NCBI GenBank assembly: GCA_013152135.1
Contig: JAADGX010000327.1
Coordinates: forward strand, 1-8,342
Length of the DNA: 8,342 nt
Source of the DNA: Chlorobiota bacterium
GTDB taxonomy: Bacteria; Bacteroidota; Ignavibacteria; SZUA-365; JAADGX01
Direction of reading: 5' to 3'
Part shown: piece by piece, positions 1 to 5,919 of the stretch
How positions within the stretch are numbered: position 1 is the stretch's first letter
Layout: the number at the start of each line of letters is the position of its first letter
The notes under the pieces: generated by a model
What the model was told of the DNA's origin: nothing
Seen by the model: only the letters and a program-made list of their open reading frames with translations
Databases searched by the model: none
Translations under genes and position numbers: made by a program

Positions 1-1374
1 GTCCTGTCCGCCCACGTCGCAGATGACGTCCACGTTGCCGTAGTAGTGCAGCGCTGATTCGGTGTGAGCGACGGTTTCGACGATGGCGGCGTCCGCGCCC
101 AGGACATCCTTGAGCACGTCCTTGGCGTACCCCGTGGTACCGACGCCCAGGATGTTCAGCCGTGCCCCGGAGGAAACGACCTGTTCTTCCAGCAGGCGAA
201 TGACATCCTTGGCGTCCTCGATCGGGTTGCCCAGCGAGAGCTGGTAGGCCTTGACCAGTACGTTCCGGTCCTGGTCGAGCAGGACGGCCTTCGTGGAAGT
301 CGAGCCGCCGTCGATGCCGAGAAAGGCGTCCACGATGGAGTCCGGTTCGAACTGTCGTGGTTCGAAAGGGTCGCGGGCGAACCGTTCTTTGAACGCGTCA
401 AGTTCTTCCTGCGCATTGACCAGTCCGCGCGGTGCCCCGATGCGCGTTTTCTTTCGGCCCTCGCGCACGAAATATTCCAACTCCTCCCGGCCCTTGTATA
501 TGCTTCCTTCCAGGTCGTCCTCCAGTCCGAACTCCACCGCTCCCAGGGCACCGAAATACTGGGAATTATCCGGCGTCTTGATCAGCGAAGCGGGATCGAC
601 GCCCTCGGGGAGGGGGAAATTCCGTTCCTCCCACAGTCGCGGGATGTTGGCCCGCCACGCTTCCCGCATGCCCCGGATGAACGTGTTGGGTCCGCCGAGC
701 AGAAGGACCTCGGGACGAAGCGTGTGGCCGCGGGTGAGCACGGACAGGTTTTGTCCCACGATGGCTTCGAACAGGCTGGCCATCAACTCATCGGTCGGAA
801 CGCCCTGTTTCTGGAGGCTGTTGATGTCGGTTTCAGCAAACACGCCGCACTTGCCCGCCACGTGATGGATCCGGACGCCGTCATAACCCTGGTTGCGGAG
901 TTCTTCCGTCGGAATGCGCAGCTTGGCGTTGATCTTATCCAGCACCGCTCCCGTTCCGCCTGCGCACTTGTCGTTCATGCTGGGGATGACGTTTTTGCGC
1001 CCGGTTTCCGGATCTTCCTTGAAGATGATGATCTTGGCGTCCTGTCCCCCGAGTTCGATCACCGACCCCGCTTCGGGATGCAGCTTCTCCACGGCCAGGC
1101 AGACGGCGTTGACTTCCTGCACGAATTTCGCGCCCAGGAAAGGAGCAATGGTTTTTCCGCCGCTGCCGGTAACGTACACGGCTGCGCGCCCCGCAATGCA
1201 TCCGGGCACGTTTTCCTCGATGCGTCGCAGGAACTCCAGGACTTTTTCTCCCTGCCGGGTTTCGTGCCGCTCGTAATCACGCCAGACCGTTTGGCCGGTG
1301 CGGGTATCGAACACGATGCCTTTGACCGTGGTGGAGCCTATGTCGAGGCCGATGATGTATGGTGTTTTGCTCAT
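1..1374 (-). CDS. HgdC/BadF-family acyl-CoA dehydratase activase, two ASKHA ATPase modules (partial, C-terminus beyond window)
   Basis: This is the first 458 residues of a protein that continues past base 1 with no stop. Two tandem ASKHA-type ATPase modules are visible. Module 1 opens with the phosphate-binding loop GLDIGSTTVKG (9-19). It has the second phosphate motif ELGGQDAK (107-114) and two cysteines in the family's cluster-binding contexts, NDKCAGGTG (C137) and GKCGVFAETD (C176). In HgdC the equivalent cysteines hold a [4Fe-4S] cluster bridging two subunits. GGPN (227-230) is near the module's end. Module 2 starts at LGIDGGSTSTKAV (352-364) and reaches its own GGQD at the window edge. 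By family knowledge, such activases use ATP to push an electron at low potential into a 2-hydroxyacyl-CoA dehydratase or benzoyl-CoA reductase. The two-module layout matches the long activase-related proteins that continue into DUF2229-type regions; that extension is inferred. The ATG start is directly followed by the conserved domain, but no Shine-Dalgarno is seen. Confidence 0.9.
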   Translation of the reverse strand, partial: MSKTPYIIGLDIGSTTVKGIVFDTRTGQTVWRDYERHETRQGEKVLEFLRRIEENVPGCIAGRAAVYVTGSGGKTIAPFLGAKFVQEVNAVCLAVEKLHPEAGSVIELGGQDAKIIIFKEDPETGRKNVIPSMNDKCAGGTGAVLDKINAKLRIPTEELRNQGYDGVRIHHVAGKCGVFAETDINSLQKQGVPTDELMASLFEAIVGQNLSVLTRGHTLRPEVLLLGGPNTFIRGMREAWRANIPRLWEERNFPLPEGVDPASLIKTPDNSQYFGALGAVEFGLEDDLEGSIYKGREELEYFVREGRKKTRIGAPRGLVNAQEELDAFKERFARDPFEPRQFEPDSIVDAFLGIDGGSTSTKAVLLDQDRNVLVKAYQLSLGNPIEDAKDVIRLLEEQVVSSGARLNILGVGTTGYAKDVLKDVLGADAAIVETVAHTESALHYYGNVDVICDVGGQD

Positions 1375-1389
1375 CTATTGCTATTACAG

Positions 1390-1411
1390 ATTATACGTTG
1401 TATGAAACAAC
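1390..1411 (-). promoter_or_regulatory. Candidate -10 box and small inverted repeat upstream of the activase gene
   Basis: Read on the minus strand, a perfect TATAAT occupies 1395-1390, 15 bases before the activase ATG. Just upstream is a 5-bp inverted repeat (GTTGT / ACAAC, 1397-1401 and 1407-1411) that could be a small operator. No -35 hexamer with normal spacing is visible; the TTG-containing stretches lie only 9-12 bases from the -10. If real, the promoter would give a leader of about 9 bases, which fits the missing Shine-Dalgarno. It would also let the activase be expressed separately from the upstream gene. AT-rich sequence produces such boxes by chance, so this is a weak call. Confidence 0.22.
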
Positions 1412-1498
1412 AACTTCCGATGGGATGAAAGGTGGCTGCCAGCTCCGTTCAGGACGTGCTATCTCTTAAGTTAAGAAGGCAGGGGTAAAAGTCATAAT

Positions 1499-1531
1499 AA
1501 TGAAGAATGGAGAATGAAGAATTAATAATTC
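1499..1531. repeat. Short direct repeat plus palindrome, AT/GA-rich
   Basis: The 10-mer AATGAAGAAT occurs at 1499-1508 and again at 1513-1522, a period of 14 bases. The second copy runs into a perfect odd palindrome, GAATTA-A-TAATTC (1519-1531). Purine-rich GAATGAAGAAT-type tracts beside small palindromes look like intergenic repeat material rather than coding sequence. Whether it is dispersed in this genome cannot be seen here. Confidence 0.45.
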
Positions 1532-1570
1532 GGAACTTGGCTCCGGGATTTGCTTTGGCTATGAGGTGGT

Positions 1571-1606
1571 GCAACGAAAAGCATAACCCACGGATTCATC
1601 CGCGGG
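1571..1606 (-). terminator. Hairpin 1587-1606 with following U-rich tract: possible weak terminator or REP-like element
   Basis: Positions 1587-1594 (CCCACGGA) and 1599-1606 (TCCGCGGG) form an 8-bp stem around a 4-base loop. The single imperfect pair (1590/1603) is A-C in plus-strand RNA but a G-U wobble in minus-strand RNA. The structure is therefore better formed when transcribed in the direction of the genes. On that strand it is followed by TTATGCTTTTCGTT, an interrupted T-rich stretch (1586-1573). It lies 65 bases past the stop of the 560-residue gene. The broken U tract makes this a poor intrinsic terminator, and a dispersed palindromic repeat (REP-like) is equally possible. Confidence 0.35.
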
Positions 1607-1620
1607 AGAAGAGGTAAGCG

Positions 1621-1672
1621 GAAGCGATTTCGCAACCTTTATAGCGATACGAAGCGAGAAATATTTCGCTTC
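1621..1672. repeat. Two related GAAGCGA / TTCGC inverted repeats, 30 bases apart
   Basis: The first copy, GAAGCGATTTCGC (1621-1633), contains the inverted repeat GCGA-TT-TCGC. The second, 1651-1672, is a 7-bp inverted repeat (GAAGCGA at 1651-1657, TCGCTTC at 1666-1672) with a GAAATATTTC palindrome in its centre. The second hairpin includes the last base of the minus-strand stop codon (TAG, 1674-1672), so it sits directly at the 3' end of that gene. No T tract follows it on the minus strand, so it is not a classical terminator. mRNA 3'-end protection or a repeat element are possible roles. Confidence 0.4.
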
Positions 1673-3354
1673 TACCTCTTCATCATCTCGGCAACGTGAA
1701 GGATGAAATTCGCAGCGGAGCCGACGACGTCGTCTTTTTTCGGGACGGAGTAGGTCGGTTTTTTCAGTTCGGGGTGGCGGTCCACGAACGCTCGCATTTC
1801 ATCCAGCGTTCTTCCGGTCGAGGCCAGGGCGCGGTCGAATTCCTCCCGCGCCTTGTGGCGGGCGCTGTTCAGTACCATCTGCACGCGGCTGTGCGCGTTG
1901 ATTTCCCCCTCGCCGGAGGTCTCGATGGGCAGGTAGATCAGGTCGCGGTGATGCTCGGTGACCGCGGCCTGGGCGCCGTCGGACTGGGTGCTGGGCATGC
2001 AGCCGAACGGTTTGACACTGAGCACCATGTGGCTGAGGCCGTGGATGTGGTAATAGATATTCTTGGCGATCTCGAGGTGTCCTTCACCACCTTCCGCGCG
2101 GGTGTTGAAGTACGGACTTCCGAGGCGTTGCAATTCCTCCTGGTCGATCAGCCGGTGCAGTGTGGGACTGAGCGCGTCCTGGAGTCGCGTGTATTCGCGG
2201 ATGAAAACGCGTTCCGTCAGGTTCATCACGGTCATCCGCCGGAGGTAGCGAAGATACAGGGTCGCCCGGCGATCAATACGCCAGGGTGAGAGGCGCTTTC
2301 CGTCATCGGGAAGGCCGCGCCGGTCGCGCAGGAACTGCTTGTGTTGTGCGATGAGGTAGAGCAGCCACGTGCCGATCGGTTCCACCATGATTTCCGCGCC
2401 CTCATCTTCGAGAAAACGGAACATGTTGAAATTTCCGTCTCCTTCCGTGATCTGGGCCCAGAATTCGCCCGTGATCTTCACGACCGGTTTGACGCGGAAT
2501 CGATCGATAGCCACCGTGTCGAAAAGGGAACGCACGTGCTGCATGGCCTCCGTCAGGTCGCGGCGTGACAATTGGCGCCAGGTCTTGACGAGATACTGCG
2601 CTTTTTTCTCGAACCGCGTGCCGTCCAGGAGATTCTTCCAGCGCGGGGCCTGTTCGATGGCAGGCTGGTTTTTCAGCAGGTCGTGCAGGAAGCGCAGCGC
2701 TTCGTCCCGTACCCGGTCGGTGGCGCCCGGTTCCACTTCGTAGGGGCGAACCTGCCAGACGAGTTCGTTCACCGCGTCACCGATATTCAGCGCGTTGATG
2801 AGGCCGAGGAAAAAATCGTAGTTCATGTCCAGGCCCGTCTCACCGTCGGACTGGTCGAGCCCGTTGAGTTGCTGGAAGAGCAGGACGCGGAATCCATCGA
2901 AACCGGAGTTGCGCAGGGCAAGGCGGAACGTGGCTTCGTACATGCCGAACCGGCACGGTCCGCACGCTCCCGCGGTAAGAAAGACGTAGCGATCGAGAAT
3001 GTCCGCCTTGCTCATGCCCGAGGACTCGAGCCGACGGAGATATTTGACCAGGTTGCCCACGGTGAAGTAGGTGGGATTGCACTGGCCGTTGTCGCTGAAT
3101 TCCCTTCCGATCTGGTACGCTTCGACGTCAGGGAGGGGCAGGGGTTCGCAGTTGTATCCAAGGCCGCGCCAGGCTGCGGCGATCAGGTACTCGTGTGCGG
3201 TGGTCAGTCCTCCGAAAAGAATGGTCGTGCGCTCTCGTTGCTCGCGGGTGAACGGAAGCTCGGCCGGCCGGCGGTAGTGATGTACCTGGCCGGGTCGATT
3301 TGCGCCCACCGCGCGTGGCTCCCGGCGTCGAGTTTTCGTGCGACGACTGATCAT
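1672..3354 (-). CDS. COG3581-type protein related to 2-hydroxyacyl-CoA dehydratase/activase systems
   Basis: This gene encodes 560 residues with no signal peptide or membrane segment; it is probably cytoplasmic. The pattern matches the uncharacterised COG3581 group, relatives of HgdB-type dehydratase subunits that accompany large activases. The conserved-looking stretches are LFGGLTTAHEYL (46-57), DNGQCNPTYF (88-97), AGACGPCRFGMYEATFR (128-144), KITGEFWAQI (293-302) and KPFGCMPSTQSDGAQ (448-462). Of its five cysteines, four (C92, C131, C134, C452) fall in these motifs and could ligate an Fe-S cluster; this is inference, although HgdB-like proteins do use cysteine-bound [4Fe-4S]. The basic first 30 residues look poorly conserved, so the true start could lie slightly inside. 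Only a weak GAG precedes the ATG. It follows the permease gene by 37 bases, suggesting one transcript, and precedes the activase, its expected partner. Substrate and reaction are unknown. Confidence 0.85.
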   Translation of the reverse strand: MISRRTKTRRREPRAVGANRPGQVHHYRRPAELPFTREQRERTTILFGGLTTAHEYLIAAAWRGLGYNCEPLPLPDVEAYQIGREFSDNGQCNPTYFTVGNLVKYLRRLESSGMSKADILDRYVFLTAGACGPCRFGMYEATFRLALRNSGFDGFRVLLFQQLNGLDQSDGETGLDMNYDFFLGLINALNIGDAVNELVWQVRPYEVEPGATDRVRDEALRFLHDLLKNQPAIEQAPRWKNLLDGTRFEKKAQYLVKTWRQLSRRDLTEAMQHVRSLFDTVAIDRFRVKPVVKITGEFWAQITEGDGNFNMFRFLEDEGAEIMVEPIGTWLLYLIAQHKQFLRDRRGLPDDGKRLSPWRIDRRATLYLRYLRRMTVMNLTERVFIREYTRLQDALSPTLHRLIDQEELQRLGSPYFNTRAEGGEGHLEIAKNIYYHIHGLSHMVLSVKPFGCMPSTQSDGAQAAVTEHHRDLIYLPIETSGEGEINAHSRVQMVLNSARHKAREEFDRALASTGRTLDEMRAFVDRHPELKKPTYSVPKKDDVVGSAANFILHVAEMMKR

Positions 3355-3391
3355 GTGCAGCTCTATTTGAAAGTGGTACGGTCTTTAAATG

Positions 3392-5482
3392 TTATCCGCC
3401 GCCGTATCGTTTTTTCATCTCGCTCATGCCTTTGAGGTCGCCGATGATCGTAAGCTTGTCCCCTTCCTGGAATACGGTATCCCCTTTCGGGACGATAGTC
3501 TGTCCGCTCCGGCGGAGAAGAGCGATGAGGCAGGTGTCCGGAATCTGGAGCTCACGCAGGGGTTTCCCGATCAGGGACTCGGATTCCGTGCCTCTCTGGA
3601 TGAACAGCGACAGGAAACGCTCGTCGTGCAACAGCACTTCTTTCAGCTCCTGGTCGGTCGCAGCTTGTTCCCATTCCTGCATGAAGTTTTCGTCGTCCAC
3701 GCGGCCCGCAATCTGCGCCAGGATCCGCAAGTGCAACGTCGGGTTCTCTTCGGGACTGATCAGGAAGAATACCGCTTTGACTTCGGCTTCGTCCTCGTCA
3801 CCCGGTGTAAGGGGGTTGTTGTACACGATGTGGATGCCGGGTCGGCAGCGCACCAGGATCATTTCCGATTGCTCGAGACCCTCGATGCGAAGGTGCGGGA
3901 GAGCGATGCCGTGAGTAACCGGTGTCACACCGATGCGTGTGCCCTCGAGGAATTGTGTCTTGAGTTCCTCTGCGTTATAAGAGACGAACTGGGTGAACCA
4001 CTCCGAGGCCAGTTCCACTACGTCTTCGAACTCGGTCGGTTCATCGAGGTCGATAACGTAACTCCTGGCGACGATTTCATCGTATGGATCGTCTTCCCGC
4101 AAGCCTTTTTCCTTGAGAATACCGCGAAGTTCGCGATCCAATCCGCTGTATCGCAGTTGCCCGAGGCGCTCGAAGATGTGGTATATGGCGCCGTTACGCA
4201 TGACGCTGCCCCTGGCGTAGTACCAGTACCAGGCCGCTCCGGCCAGGAGAATTCCTGCGCTGAACGCGATGGAAAGCTTTCCCATCTCGGCGATGAGAAT
4301 TAATGGAGCGATGATACCGAGGATCTGGGTCCACGGATAGAACGGTGAACGGAAGCCGGGATCGTAAGACTCTATGCGACTCTCGCGCATGACGATGACT
4401 GCCAGGCAGACGAGAGCGAAGACGAGCAGTTGAAAAGCGCTGGCCAGCTTGGCGATTCCGGTGGGATCCAGGAGCACGAGGATGGCGATGATGGTGCCCG
4501 ATGTGAACAGGATGGAAAAGACCGGTGTCCCGTGTTTCCCCAGGCGGTGGAAGTGCCTGGGAAGGATATGATCCCTGCTCATGGCCAGCGGATAGCGCGA
4601 CGCGCTCATGATTCCGGCGTTCGCCACGGACACAAACGCCACCAGCGCGGCAATGGAAACGAGGATAAAACCGGGTTCGCCGAGTATGGCCTTGGCGGCG
4701 GTCGCAACGGGCGTCAGATCACCTTGGAGAACTTCCATGGGCAGAACTCCAACCATGATGACGGTTCCAATACCGTAGATGGCCAGGGCGGTGGCGAGGG
4801 CGAGAAAGACGCCGAGGGGAATGTTTCGTTCGGGATTTTCAATTTCTTCGGAAAGACTGGCGATTTTCGTGACGCCGACGTAGCTGATGTACACGAGGCC
4901 CGCGGTACTGAGGATGGCGGAAGCGCCGGGGTCGAGAAAACCGGTGAAGTGCGCGGGATTGATTTCCTGGAGGCCGTTGAAGATGAACCACGCCAAAACG
5001 CCGAGAATGAATATGACGAGGACCAGCTGGAATCGCCCGGTCTTCTTGGCGCTGTAAATGTTCAATATCCCGAGCGCGATGGCCAGCCCGATTGCAACAG
5101 GGGTGATGGAAACGCCGGACACGAACAGGGAGATGTACGCGCCCATTCCGATCAATGCGAAAGCGACCTTGAGCACCAGTGCCAGCCAGGTTCCCATTCC
5201 GCCGATGGTTCCCACCATGGGGCCGAGGGCGCGATCGAGGAAGTAATAGACACCGCCAGCGCGGGGCATGGCCGTGGCGAGTTCCACGATGCTCAGCATG
5301 GCGGGGATGAGGGGCACGGCAGCAAGAACGTACGCGAGTACTATGGCCGGACCGGCTTCCACCGCCGCCAGGCCGGGCAACAAAAACAGCCCCGCGCTCA
5401 ATGTCGTGCCGGTTGCTATGGCATAGACGTGAAGTAAAGAAAGTTCTTTCTTGAGCCGTCTCGATCGTTTGAGTTCTATCAT
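3392..5482 (-). CDS. APC-superfamily amino-acid permease with C-terminal PTS EIIA-like and TrkA-C/RCK_C-like domains
   Basis: The product has 696 residues in three parts. Residues 14-422 hold about 12 hydrophobic segments typical of an APC permease, with GTTLSAGLFLLPG (25-37), an early substrate-loop motif, and ATAMPRAGGVYYFLDRALGP (69-88). Residues about 485-625 resemble the PTS EIIA type-2 fold: THGIALPHLR (523-532) carries the histidine (H530) that is phosphorylated in true EIIA proteins, followed by AVFFLISPEE (570-579). Residues about 634-690 resemble a TrkA-C/RCK_C ligand-binding domain (IGKPLRELQIPD ... EGDKLTIIGDL). The soluble part probably senses phosphorylation state or a small ligand and gates transport, as RCK_C does in ion transporters; this is inferred. 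The substrate is unknown. The start is constrained by an in-frame TGA 9 bases upstream. No Shine-Dalgarno is visible. It is the first gene of the minus-strand cluster. Confidence 0.9.
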   Translation of the reverse strand: MIELKRSRRLKKELSLLHVYAIATGTTLSAGLFLLPGLAAVEAGPAIVLAYVLAAVPLIPAMLSIVELATAMPRAGGVYYFLDRALGPMVGTIGGMGTWLALVLKVAFALIGMGAYISLFVSGVSITPVAIGLAIALGILNIYSAKKTGRFQLVLVIFILGVLAWFIFNGLQEINPAHFTGFLDPGASAILSTAGLVYISYVGVTKIASLSEEIENPERNIPLGVFLALATALAIYGIGTVIMVGVLPMEVLQGDLTPVATAAKAILGEPGFILVSIAALVAFVSVANAGIMSASRYPLAMSRDHILPRHFHRLGKHGTPVFSILFTSGTIIAILVLLDPTGIAKLASAFQLLVFALVCLAVIVMRESRIESYDPGFRSPFYPWTQILGIIAPLILIAEMGKLSIAFSAGILLAGAAWYWYYARGSVMRNGAIYHIFERLGQLRYSGLDRELRGILKEKGLREDDPYDEIVARSYVIDLDEPTEFEDVVELASEWFTQFVSYNAEELKTQFLEGTRIGVTPVTHGIALPHLRIEGLEQSEMILVRCRPGIHIVYNNPLTPGDEDEAEVKAVFFLISPEENPTLHLRILAQIAGRVDDENFMQEWEQAATDQELKEVLLHDERFLSLFIQRGTESESLIGKPLRELQIPDTCLIALLRRSGQTIVPKGDTVFQEGDKLTIIGDLKGMSEMKKRYGGG

Positions 5483-5915
5483 TATAGCAGCATGTGTTCA
5501 AATATCACTGGTGACCGCGATGAAGCGCCCTTTTGAAACGGGTTCCGGAGCAACAGTTTTAAAAAATCGCAGAATCATCATTTTGAATCGTGGCCTGTTA
5601 CTCCGAGGATCAGAGCGCGTTCAGGTAAAGAATATAAGGGATTTTCCGTAAATGAAATTGACGCTGCGAGGAATTATTACGCGGAAGAAGCTGTTTTTCA
5701 ATGTAACTCGAGGAGGCATGTTTTTCGATGAGGAAACGGATAATCCTTGTGCTTTGCTTGAAGTATAACTTGAGATGCGTGCATGTTTCGTCATGAAATG
5801 TATAATGACCGCCATAAATTTTTGCAAAGAGAAGAATTCTGTTCTATTTTAAATCCGTAAAGTTCTCGGAATATCAACGAGAAGATATTGCTCCGTCATA
5901 ATAGTCGCATAATAT
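5483..5915. other. AT-rich divergent intergenic region
   Basis: This 433-base gap between divergently transcribed genes is visibly richer in A+T than its flanks and must hold the promoters of both arms. No -35/-10 pair with normal spacing stands out on either strand. TATAAT occurs at 5801-5806 (plus) and, overlapping the permease start codon, at 5486-5481 (minus), both without a partner. Tiny open frames follow an AGGAGG at 5711-5716 (16 codons from 5718, 22 codons from 5728), but neither is convincing. No structured RNA is recognised. Confidence 0.7.
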
Positions 5916-5919
5916 GTGA
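5897..5919 (+). promoter_or_regulatory. Tandem CATAATA repeat and start-stop codon at the hpnCD start
   Basis: CATAATA is repeated at 5897-5903 and 5908-5914, a spacing of 11 bases (about one helical turn), immediately before the GTG start of the fusion gene at 5916. Each copy contains a plausible -10 hexamer (CATAAT), though no good -35 is seen for either. An ATG at 5914-5916 is directly followed by TGA (5917-5919), a minimal start-stop frame overlapping the GTG. There is no Shine-Dalgarno. The spacing could mark a regulator site or a promoter giving a very short leader; both ideas are inference. Confidence 0.25.

Larger units (their letters stand above)
1375..1671. other. Non-coding gap between two minus-strand genes, rich in short palindromes and repeats
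   Basis: No convincing gene lies in these 297 bases. Reading from the activase outward, it holds a TATAAT-like box, a short direct repeat with a palindrome (1499-1531), a strong hairpin (1587-1606) and two related GAAGCGA...TTCGC inverted repeats (1621-1633 and 1651-1672). This is much longer and more structured than the 37-base gap between the previous two genes. It may split the gene cluster into two transcripts or may host genome-wide interspersed repeats. Confidence 0.7.

Noticed and set aside
64..1428. 454-codon open frame on the plus strand opposite the activase gene
   Set aside because: The minus frame carries clear ASKHA and cluster motifs; the plus translation has no recognisable domain and is an antisense shadow of GC-rich coding sequence.
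2572..5437. Long plus-strand frames (2572-3435, 3389-4303, 4430-5437) opposite the COG3581 and permease genes
   Set aside because: Low-complexity, charged translations with no family pattern, fully overlapping well-supported minus-strand genes.
5481..5486. TATAAT on the minus strand at the permease start
   Set aside because: It overlaps the ATG itself, so it cannot be the -10 box for that start, and it has no properly spaced -35.
5801..5806. TATAAT on the plus strand 109 bases before hpnCD
   Set aside because: The nearest -35-like TTGAGA (5770-5775) is 25 bases away, outside normal spacing.
5621..5827. 68-codon minus-strand frame in the divergent gap
   Set aside because: TTG start, no Shine-Dalgarno, low-complexity translation without a recognisable family.
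1491..5903. Shared 9-mer GTCATAATA at 1491-1499 and 5895-5903
   Set aside because: Too short and AT-rich to be meaningful, with no matching flanks.
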